Positions 1 through 5,527 of a stretch of DNA of 12,968 nt are shown here, piece after piece. The notes beneath the pieces are model-generated. The model did not search any database and was not told where the DNA came from. It worked only from the letters and a program-made list of their open reading frames with translations. The translations under genes were made by a program, and so were the position numbers. The stretch is from Bacteroidetes bacterium QS_8_64_10 (GTDB lineage Bacteria > Bacteroidota > Rhodothermia > Rhodothermales > Salinibacteraceae): contig PXTQ01000106.1 in the NCBI GenBank assembly GCA_003022505.1, positions 24,109-37,076 of the forward strand, written 5' to 3'. Within the stretch, counting starts at the first letter, position 1. Each line of letters begins with the position of its first letter.

Positions 1-909
1 GCCGCCCCGCCACGCGCCGTCGAGCCGATAGGCCCACGCCCCGCGCCTGCCGCCCCCCGTGGCGGTGGTCTCGTAGGAGTTGAGGTTCGTGTCGTAGCCC
101 GTCTGCACCTGCCCGTGCGCCAGGCCGGACGGCGTGGCCCACAGGCCGTTCGTCTTCACGCGGATGGTGCTCATGTTGCCCGCGCCCCACGTCAGCGCGT
201 ACGGGCCTTTCACGACCTCCACGCTGCGCATCGTGCTCGGCCCGCTGTGGCTGAGCGGCGAGTCCATGCGCGCCGGGCCGGCGGGCATCGTGCGCATCCC
301 GTCCACGTAGACGCCCACCTGCTGCTGGCGCAAGCCGCGCACCACCGGGTCCAGCCCCACGGGGCCGCGCCGCACGGCGTCCGTGCCGGAGAGGTTGCGC
401 ACGAGGTCGCCCGCGTCGCGCGGGTTGGCCTCCTGGATCTTCGCCTCTCGGAGCTGCGAGGCCGCTTCGGGCGCGTCCGGGCGACGGGCCGTCACCTCCA
501 CGGCTTCGAGGCCGACGGTGCGCGGGGCGAGCGGGAACTGCACACGCGCGGTGTCGCCATCCGCCACGTCGACGCGCCGCGTCTGGGAGCGGTAGCCCAC
601 GAAGCGCGCCGTCACGTCGTAGACGCCGGCCCCCAGCGGGCCAATTGTGAACCGCCCCTCCGGGCCGGTGGCCGCGCCGCGCTGGAGCGACGGAACCGCC
701 ACGTTGACGCCCGCGAGCGGCGCGCCCGTCTCGGCGTTGCGCACCGCACCCGCGACGTAGCCGCCGTCCGGTTGCGCCTGCGACGAGGCCGGCAGCGAAA
801 AGGTAACGACGGCGATGATGAAGAATGAAACCGTAGAGACGCAGCGCCGCTGCGCCTCCCTGACGTGATAAAAGAAGGACGACGAAAAACGAGAATGCAG
901 CGTGTACAT
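1..909 (-). CDS. TonB-dependent receptor, N-terminal part (runs off left edge)
   Basis: The first 303 residues of an outer-membrane TonB-dependent receptor; the rest of the plug and the barrel lie outside the window. A signal peptide is seen around residues 20-46 (hydrophobic stretch FFIIAVVTFSLPA, then SSQAQ). A carboxypeptidase-regulatory-like beta-sandwich follows at about 50-128 (YVAGAVRNAETGAPLAGVNV), then a possible TonB box near 136-142 (AVEVTAR) and the plug domain from about 160, with VRGLRQQQVGVYVDGMR and VEVVKGPYALTWGAG. The start at 909 is fixed by a GGAGG box 7 bases upstream. The segment GMRTMPAGPARMD (204-216) resembles the plug of copper receptors of the OprC/NosA type, which as I recall carry CPNRMD there; the Cys is Gly here while the Met is kept. 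The Cys-rich gene 130 bases upstream supports a metal substrate. The receptor identity is firm; copper is inference. Confidence 0.93.
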   Translation of the reverse strand, partial: MYTLHSRFSSSFFYHVREAQRRCVSTVSFFIIAVVTFSLPASSQAQPDGGYVAGAVRNAETGAPLAGVNVAVPSLQRGAATGPEGRFTIGPLGAGVYDVTARFVGYRSQTRRVDVADGDTARVQFPLAPRTVGLEAVEVTARRPDAPEAASQLREAKIQEANPRDAGDLVRNLSGTDAVRRGPVGLDPVVRGLRQQQVGVYVDGMRTMPAGPARMDSPLSHSGPSTMRSVEVVKGPYALTWGAGNMSTIRVKTNGLWATPSGLAHGQVQTGYDTNLNSYETTATGGGRRGAWAYRLDGAWRGG

Positions 910-916
910 AGAATAA

Positions 917-921
917 CCTCC
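917..921 (-). promoter_or_regulatory. Shine-Dalgarno site of the left receptor gene
   Basis: GGAGG on the minus strand, 7 bases before the ATG at 909-907. It is the one clearly strong ribosome binding site I see in the window and it decides the start of this receptor gene. Most other genes here lack an obvious site. Confidence 0.8.
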
Positions 922-940
922 AAAAGATTGTGGGTTCAGC

Positions 941-1033
941 CGCAGGCAGGAACCTGCGACCGGAAAAGCATCGGACAGGGGGAGCACCCCGAACGACCGG
1001 AGCGCCGTCGATCAGGCCGGGCATAGCTGCCCG
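941..1033 (-). other. Leader region with two short inverted repeats
   Basis: Two perfect 6-bp dyads lie between the Cys-rich gene and the left receptor. One is CGCAGG-6-CCTGCG at 941-958, about 20 bases before the Shine-Dalgarno site. The other is CGGGCA-4-TGCCCG at 1018-1033, a few bases after the stop of the Cys-rich gene. Neither is followed by a T-run on the minus strand, so they do not look like strong intrinsic terminators. They may be mRNA hairpins that set the ratio of the two genes; the function is inference. Confidence 0.4.
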
Positions 1034-1039
1034 ACGTCG

Positions 1040-1441
1040 CTATCCGATGCGCGCTCTTGGAGGACGAAAGATGTCGCTTCCGGCGACTTGCGAGGAACGA
1101 AGCTCCGGCGGAGCGGAGACGTTCTCCCGTGGAAGAGGTGCGAGGAAGGAGTTTGCGTCGCCGATTAGGCCTTTGGGAAGCGTCAGCGTGGGGAGTGGCA
1201 TCGCGCTCGACCCGGGTCCGCACGCGCGAAACGTGGGACCGTCGCTCGCGCGTTCCGTGCCGTTGTGTTGGTCGCATCCCGGACAGGTGCACGTCTTTTC
1301 CGGGCAATGACACTGCTGCGGCGTGCAGCATCGGGCGTCGGGCGTCGTCAGCGGGACGTGCTGAAGCAGAAGCAGGCCCACGACGCACACGGCGAGGGCG
1401 CGGCTAAGCGTTCCGTTCAGACGTTGGAACCGCGTCTGCAT
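1040..1441 (-). CDS. Small membrane-anchored Cys-rich protein, probable metal binding
   Basis: A 133-residue protein with an N-terminal hydrophobic segment at about residues 14-28 (RALAVCVVGLLLLQ), which is a signal peptide or membrane anchor. A dense Cys/His cluster follows: C38, C39, C44, H45, C46, C51, C53, C56, H59, with C74 further on. The C-terminal half has low complexity and ends in a PP-containing tail (DIFRPPRA). The spacing CC-x4-C-x-C-x4-C-x-C-x2-C suggests binding of a soft metal such as copper or zinc; this is inference. I do not recognise the family with certainty. The layout (membrane segment, CC, terminal PP) recalls small Bacteroidota proteins found beside metal receptors, such as those called HYC_CC_PP. 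The ATG at 1441 is the only plausible start: an in-frame stop lies about 45 bases upstream. It is probably co-transcribed with the receptor that ends at 1. Confidence 0.75.
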   Translation of the reverse strand: MQTRFQRLNGTLSRALAVCVVGLLLLQHVPLTTPDARCCTPQQCHCPEKTCTCPGCDQHNGTERASDGPTFRACGPGSSAMPLPTLTLPKGLIGDANSFLAPLPRENVSAPPELRSSQVAGSDIFRPPRARIG

Positions 1442-1492
1442 TCGCTTTGCGCTTGAAGTTGTGTGATGTATGGCTTCTTCGCCTCAGGCCGC

Positions 1493-1601
1493 GCAACTTG
1501 AATCAACAATCCGTACGCGCGCCGGATTCGTCAATCAACTGTGAAGCAACTTGCACCCCCCAATCCGACTCGTGAATGTGTGAACGTGCAAACCTTCACA
1601 C
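1493..1601. promoter_or_regulatory. Candidate operator/promoter region before the Cys-rich gene
   Basis: The 191-base gap between the regulator stop (1633) and the Cys-rich start (1441) is rich in dyads and repeats. GTGTGAA-10-TTCACAC is at 1578-1601, and AATCCG-9-CGGATT is at 1508-1528. AATCAAC is repeated at 1501-1507 and 1533-1539, and GCAACTTG at 1493-1500 and 1546-1553. It would hold the promoter and operator of the Cys-rich gene and receptor. I cannot name a specific -35/-10 pair. The 1578-1601 dyad lies 32 bases after the regulator stop and could instead be a transcript-end hairpin, though no T-run follows. Confidence 0.4.
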
Positions 1602-1632
1602 CCACCCACCAGCGACGCTTGCGGAGTTGGCA

Positions 1633-2316
1633 TCACGCGCGGCGCACGAAGACGCTTCGCGCCACGACACGCCCGACGAGTTGGGCTTCGCGCTCTTCGG
1701 CGCGCACCGTGAGCGGTCCCTCGAACGCTTCGGCCTCAGTGATTTCGAGCGAAGCGCCCGGCACCAGCCCACGCTCTTCAAGGTGTTCCAGCAGCGCCGG
1801 ATCCTCATCGGCCAGGTGGCAGATGACGGCGCGCTCGCCCTCCTCCAAGTCGGCGAGGCGGTCGGTGGCGAGGTCCTCGATGTCGCCCTCCCGCGTAGGA
1901 ATCGGGTGGCCGTGCGGGTCGCGCGTCGGATAATCCAGCAGTTCGTCGAGCTTGTCTTCAAACGCCTCGGAGATGTGGTGCTCCAGGCGCTCGGCCTCCT
2001 CGTGCAACTCGTCCCACGAGTGCCCCATCACCTCTTTCAGATACAGTTCCAGCAGGCGATGGTGGCGGAGCACCTCCAGCGCGATTTTCTCGCCGGTGTC
2101 CGTAAGCGATGCGCCTTTGTACGGCTCGCGGTGCACGAGGCCGCGCTCGGCCAGTCGCTTGACCATCTCCGTGACGGAGGGGGCGGCAACTTCCAGTTCG
2201 CTTGCGAGCGCTTTCGTCGAAACCGGCTCTTCGCGCCCCAGCTTGTAGATCGCTTTCAGGTAGTCTTCGGTGGTCGGGCTGAGCGGGCAAGCAGACTGCT
2301 CTTGGGTTTCCGGCAT
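1633..2316 (-). CDS. DtxR/MntR-family metal-dependent transcriptional repressor
   Basis: A cytoplasmic metalloregulator of 227 residues, the normal size for three-domain members. The winged helix-turn-helix is at about 11-73 (TTEDYLKAIYKL, then VAAPSVTEMVKRLAERGLV). The metal-binding dimerisation domain is at about 74-150 (RHHRLLELYL, ERLEHHISE, DPHGHPIP). A C-terminal SH3-like/FeoA-type domain is at about 152-227. Aligned by eye with MntR, the ligands D18, H86, E109, E112 and H113 are present. DtxR-type iron repressors have Met in place of D18 and Cys in place of E109, so the primary site looks Mn-type. Fe sensing remains possible because all neighbours look like iron or copper genes. I chose the ATG at 2316; a TTG seven codons upstream (2337) is open but less likely. 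A 19-bp palindrome 77 bases upstream may serve autoregulation. Confidence 0.93.
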   Translation of the reverse strand: MPETQEQSACPLSPTTEDYLKAIYKLGREEPVSTKALASELEVAAPSVTEMVKRLAERGLVHREPYKGASLTDTGEKIALEVLRHHRLLELYLKEVMGHSWDELHEEAERLEHHISEAFEDKLDELLDYPTRDPHGHPIPTREGDIEDLATDRLADLEEGERAVICHLADEDPALLEHLEERGLVPGASLEITEAEAFEGPLTVRAEEREAQLVGRVVARSVFVRRA

Positions 2317-2392
2317 GACATGTGGCGGCAAGCGCAATATTCGGCTTGCGTAGTCAACACAGATGGCCGTTCTTTCGTTTCTCTCCGCCGCG

Positions 2393-2411
2393 ATTCCTGC
2401 TCGTCAGGAAT
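2393..2411. promoter_or_regulatory. 19-bp palindrome before the metalloregulator
   Basis: ATTCCTG, a 5-base spacer (CTCGT), then CAGGAAT: a perfect 7-5-7 dyad between the small lipoprotein stop (2426) and the regulator start (2316). Its size fits a dimeric repressor site. It could be an autoregulatory operator, or a hairpin ending the lipoprotein transcript, although no T-run follows on the minus strand. Confidence 0.45.
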
Positions 2412-2425
2412 GCTAATGCTGCGGC

Positions 2426-2557
2426 TCAACCGGTTATTTCAGCGGCGTGCGCCGAATCCGAAGGGGCGTCGGAAGACGACTCCCGCTCAGTGCATCCGGC
2501 GGCGACGAGCGCGAAGCACAGAGCAATCGGGATGACTTGTTGAAACGTGCGGCGCAT
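2426..2557 (-). CDS. Small predicted lipoprotein (43 residues)
   Basis: The sequence starts MRRTFQQ, followed by a hydrophobic core (VIPIALCFALVAAGC) with a lipobox ending at C22, then a Ser/Asp-rich tail of only 21 residues ending EITG. This is a convincing lipoprotein signal, so export and lipidation are likely. The mature part is too short to assign a function. It may be a genuine small lipoprotein, or the 5' stump of a larger metal-binding lipoprotein gene, since substrate-binding proteins of Mn/Zn ABC transporters often sit next to mntR-type genes. I found no continuation of such a protein in the other frames before 2316. An upstream in-frame start (2611) would add 18 residues without a signal-like character. 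It is 109 bases upstream of the regulator on the same strand. Confidence 0.5.
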   Translation of the reverse strand: MRRTFQQVIPIALCFALVAAGCTERESSSDAPSDSAHAAEITG

Positions 2558-2656
2558 GAGAAAACGACGGTGGCTTCTTGAAAGATGATAAAACAGGCTC
2601 CCATCGCCCACCGCTCATTTTGTCGCCGCGCGCCACCCGTCATTGCTTTGCGCGCT

Positions 2657-2708
2657 GAAGCAAACAAACATGCCCGCTTTGTGATGTTTTTGTGAGTTCG
2701 TTTGTTTC
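2657..2708. repeat. Imperfect 13-bp inverted repeat in AT-rich divergent promoter region
   Basis: GAAGCAAACAAAC at 2657-2669 and GTTCGTTTGTTTC at 2696-2708 are reverse complements at 11 of 13 positions, around a 26-base centre. Its position between divergent genes suggests a protein-binding region, but this is inference. Confidence 0.4.
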
Positions 2709-2744
2709 AATTTGCTCCCTGTTTCGTTTCACTTCCCCACCCCC

Positions 2745-2804
2745 TATACTGCTCCATCGAACCAGCCAATTTAGATCAAGTCTAAATAAGCACTGTTCGG
2801 CTGG
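2745..2804 (+). promoter_or_regulatory. TATACT box and nested palindrome before the siderophore receptor
   Basis: A TATACT hexamer at 2745-2750 could be a -10 box; I see no good -35 partner. Nineteen bases on is a perfect 7-5-7 dyad, ATTTAGA-TCAAG-TCTAAAT (2769-2787). It sits inside outer arms CCAGCC (2762-2767) and GGCTGG (2799-2804). The inner part has the size of a repressor site, and its TTTAG half resembles the TTAGG half-sites of DtxR-type iron boxes, though the spacing differs. If transcription starts near 2757 the dyad lies at about +12 to +30, a good place for repression. The outer arms would also let the RNA fold into a stem. Confidence 0.5.
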
Positions 2805-3031
2805 CAATGCTTCTGCGCTCCGTCTCGCTCCAGATGCGCTCTCGCCTGCTTTCCGCAAAGACGCGGCGCGCCGCCTCCCTGCGAGCGTCCGGCTCAGGCG
2901 ACTTCGAGGCGAAGCCGCCACGTCCAGCGATAAGCAAACGTGCTCTCCCTCGAACAATCTCGCAAGCCCACAGAAGGGCGGGGTAGCTTTAACCTATTTA
3001 CCCGTTGAAGTTGCAACGACCTCACCTGGTC

Positions 3032-5443
3032 ATGTACCGCACGCTTTTGCTTCTCTTCGTTCTCTTTTTCATCGCCGCTGCGCCGCTCCACGCGCAGCAA
3101 CCCCAGACGGGCGCGGTCGAAGGTCGCGTTACGAGCGCCGAAACCGGCGAGGCCCTGGCGGGCGTCAACGTGTCGCTGGAGGGCACGACGCAGGGCGCCT
3201 CCACCGACGATGACGGGCGCTATGAAATTACCGGCGTGGCTCCGGGGTCGTACACGCTCGTCGCCTCCTTCCTGAGCTACGCCACCGAGCGCCGCGACGT
3301 AACCGTCGAAGCCAGCGAGACGACGACGGCCCACATGGCGCTGAGCGCCTCCGAGCTGGAACTTCAGGAGGTGGAGGTGACGGGCCGCCGGGCGACGACC
3401 TACGACGCCGATTACAGCTTTGCCAGCACGAAGGTCGCCACCGCGCCGCTGGACGTGCCGCAGGCGGTCAACATCGTCACCAAAGAGGTCATCGACGCTC
3501 AGCAAGGGTACACGCTCAACGACGTGACGCGCAACGTGAGCGGCGTGAACACGTTCTCCGGCTACAACGACCTCACGGCGCGCGGCTTTCGCAACAGCTC
3601 GACGCGCCTCGTCAACGGTCTCAAGACGGAGTTCGGCTTCTGGCACGCCCCCATCCTGCCGCACATCGAGCGGACAGAGTTCATCAAGGGGCCGGCCTCG
3701 GCGCTGTACGGCAATGCCAATCCGGGCGGCACGATCAACATGGTAACCAAAAAGCCGCTCTCCGAGGCGCGGGAGGCCCTCTCCGCGAGCGCCGGGAGCT
3801 ACGGCAGCTACCGCGCGACGGCGGATTTTACCGGCTCCGTCAATGACGAGCGCACGCTGCTGTATCGGCTGAACGTAGGCTACGACCGCTCCGAGACGTT
3901 CCGCTTTTTGCAGGGCCACGAGTCGTATCTCGTCGCGCCCTCCATCTCGTTTTTACCGGGTGAAGACACGCGCGTCAACGCCGATCTCGTCTATTCGCGC
4001 CGCGAGGGGAGGCTCGACCGCGGGCAGGCGATCTTTTTCGGCAGCACGGATCTTACGTCCACGCCCATCGACTTCTCGCTGAGCCAGCCGGGTGATTTTC
4101 AAAACATTACCGACTTGTACCTGACGCTTTCGCTGCGGCACAACTTTACGAATTGGCTCACCTTCAACAGTTCGTATTTGAAGTACCGCTACGACGAAAA
4201 CCTCGCCGAGCACCGCACGAGCAATGCGTTTTTGCCCAGCGATTCGACGGTGCTCCAGCTCGCGTTTATCCGGCGCAAGGCGGACCGCACGGTTGACAAT
4301 GTGACGAATTACCTCACTGCCGACGTGCAGACCGGCCCGGTGGCGCACAAGGCGCTGGTGGGGTTTGATTATTACCAGCAGGACGACAACCGCTCGCAGT
4401 GGGGCGCGCGCGGCCACGAGTTTTTCGTGAAAGCGCGCGGGGACACGCTGCCCGGCGGCGACGTGCCGAACTTCGATCTCGACGATCCGACGTATTCGCT
4501 CGACCGCGATCCCGAAACGTATAACGCGAACTGGTTTTCGCAGCCGCGCACGGAAGAACCGTCCCGGCGCTACACCTATGGCGCGTACGTGCAGGATCAG
4601 GTGGAATACGGGCCGCTTCAGTTGCTGCTGGGCCTCCGCCACGAATGGTACACCACGCGCGTTCCCGCGCTGGACGATGAAGACGAGTTCGAGCACGTCG
4701 AGCAGACGGCGTGGCTGCCGCGCGTGGGGATCGTCGCCGGCGTCACCGACCAGGTTAACCTCTACGGCACCTTCACGCAGGGCTTCGAGCCGCAGAGCGC
4801 CGAGACGCTGCAACAGCCCGAACGGTTCGGCGGCCCGTTTGACCCGGAGCGGAGCACGCTCCTTGAGGCAGGAGCCAAAGGCCATCTCTTCGACGGACGC
4901 CTTTCGGCCACGCTTGCCGCGTACCAGATTACCAAGCGCAACGTGCTCGTGAGCGCCAACGCGCCGGGCAATCCGGATCTGTTGGAGCAGCGCGGGGAGG
5001 TGCGCTCGCGGGGCCTCGAAGTGGACGCGACGGGAAGCGTAACGCCCAGCCTGCGCCTGACGGCCAACTACGCGCTCAACGAGGCGATCATCACGGAAAG
5101 CGCCGACCCGGCGGAGGAAGGAACGGTGAAGGAGAACGCGCCGCGTCACCAGGGCGGATTCTGGGGAAAATATACGCTTCTGCGCGGCCCCTTGAAGGGG
5201 GTAGGCTTCGGGCTGGGGATGCGCGCGATGAGCGAGCGCAATACGTTTGACGAGACGCTCCAGCTTCCGAGCCACGCCATTTTCGACGCCTCGCTGTCCT
5301 ATCGCGTGAATCGCTTCGCGGTGACCGCCTACGCGGACAACGTGTTCGATGACACCTACTGGACCGGCGGCTACAGCTACGGACGTATTTACCCGGGAGC
5401 GCCGCGCAGCTTTCGGGTGAAGGTGGCGTATTCGTTCGATTGA
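3032..5443 (+). CDS. TonB-dependent siderophore receptor
   Basis: A complete outer-membrane receptor of 803 residues that imports ferric siderophores using TonB energy. The signal peptide is residues 1-21 (LLLLFVLFFIAAAPLHAQ). A carboxypeptidase-regulatory-like domain is at about 26-105 (GAVEGRVTSAETGEALAGVN), a likely TonB-box region at 113-121 (EVEVTGRRA), and the plug at about 135-242 (LDVPQAVNIVTKEVI, IKGPASALYGNANPGGTINM, which is typical of the FhuA/FpvA-type siderophore class). The beta-barrel fills the rest, with late-barrel motifs such as FTQGFEPQ and ADNVFDDTYW, ending FRVKVAYSFD. The ATG at 3032 puts the signal peptide at the N-terminus; a TTG at 3005 would add nine residues. No strong ribosome site is seen. 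It heads an operon with the PepSY protein 84 bases downstream. The exact siderophore cannot be told. Confidence 0.95.
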   Translation: MYRTLLLLFVLFFIAAAPLHAQQPQTGAVEGRVTSAETGEALAGVNVSLEGTTQGASTDDDGRYEITGVAPGSYTLVASFLSYATERRDVTVEASETTTAHMALSASELELQEVEVTGRRATTYDADYSFASTKVATAPLDVPQAVNIVTKEVIDAQQGYTLNDVTRNVSGVNTFSGYNDLTARGFRNSSTRLVNGLKTEFGFWHAPILPHIERTEFIKGPASALYGNANPGGTINMVTKKPLSEAREALSASAGSYGSYRATADFTGSVNDERTLLYRLNVGYDRSETFRFLQGHESYLVAPSISFLPGEDTRVNADLVYSRREGRLDRGQAIFFGSTDLTSTPIDFSLSQPGDFQNITDLYLTLSLRHNFTNWLTFNSSYLKYRYDENLAEHRTSNAFLPSDSTVLQLAFIRRKADRTVDNVTNYLTADVQTGPVAHKALVGFDYYQQDDNRSQWGARGHEFFVKARGDTLPGGDVPNFDLDDPTYSLDRDPETYNANWFSQPRTEEPSRRYTYGAYVQDQVEYGPLQLLLGLRHEWYTTRVPALDDEDEFEHVEQTAWLPRVGIVAGVTDQVNLYGTFTQGFEPQSAETLQQPERFGGPFDPERSTLLEAGAKGHLFDGRLSATLAAYQITKRNVLVSANAPGNPDLLEQRGEVRSRGLEVDATGSVTPSLRLTANYALNEAIITESADPAEEGTVKENAPRHQGGFWGKYTLLRGPLKGVGFGLGMRAMSERNTFDETLQLPSHAIFDASLSYRVNRFAVTAYADNVFDDTYWTGGYSYGRIYPGAPRSFRVKVAYSFD

Positions 5444-5458
5444 ATCCTTGCGGATTCA
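5441..5458 (+). other. Intercistronic hairpin overlapping the receptor stop codon
   Basis: TGAATCC, a TTGC loop, then GGATTCA: a perfect 7-bp stem whose first three bases are the receptor stop codon. No T-run follows, so transcription probably continues into the PepSY gene. A hairpin here could protect the receptor message or mark a processing site, which would allow more receptor than inner-membrane protein. The function is inference. Confidence 0.45.
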
Positions 5459-5527
5459 GACGGCGGACCTTCGCCATCTTCGCACGAACACGCTACGGCG
5501 CGTCTTCTTTTCGGCAATGCGACGATC

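Larger units (their letters stand above)
2558..3031. other. 474-base divergent intergenic region
   Basis: No convincing gene is seen here. It separates the minus-strand lipoprotein/regulator group from the plus-strand iron operon. The left half (2640-2790) is unusually AT-rich for this window and holds an imperfect 13-bp dyad, a TATACT box and a nested palindrome, listed separately. The stretch 2806-2980 is GC-rich with no feature I can name. Close to the receptor start there is a weak match to the Bacteroidota -7 element (TAGCTTTA, 2984-2991) without a clear TTTG partner upstream. The receptor message may therefore have a leader of up to about 270 bases. Confidence 0.6.

Noticed and set aside
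115..828. Plus-strand open frame of 237 residues
   Set aside because: Antisense to the left TonB receptor; Arg/His/Ala-rich shadow.
936..1388. Minus-strand open frame of 150 residues overlapping the Cys-rich gene
   Set aside because: Arg-rich and without a signal or motif. The overlapping frame 1441-1040 has a membrane segment and a Cys cluster and is preferred.
1576..2535. Plus-strand open frame of 319 residues
   Set aside because: Antisense to the DtxR/MntR-family gene, which has clear domains and metal ligands.
2806..3031. Possible cobalamin or other riboswitch in the long leader of the siderophore receptor
   Set aside because: I looked for the B12-box-like conserved elements and saw none; the region is GC-rich but has no known riboswitch pattern.
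3953..5275. Minus-strand open frame of 440 residues
   Set aside because: Antisense to the siderophore receptor barrel, with no coherent protein features.
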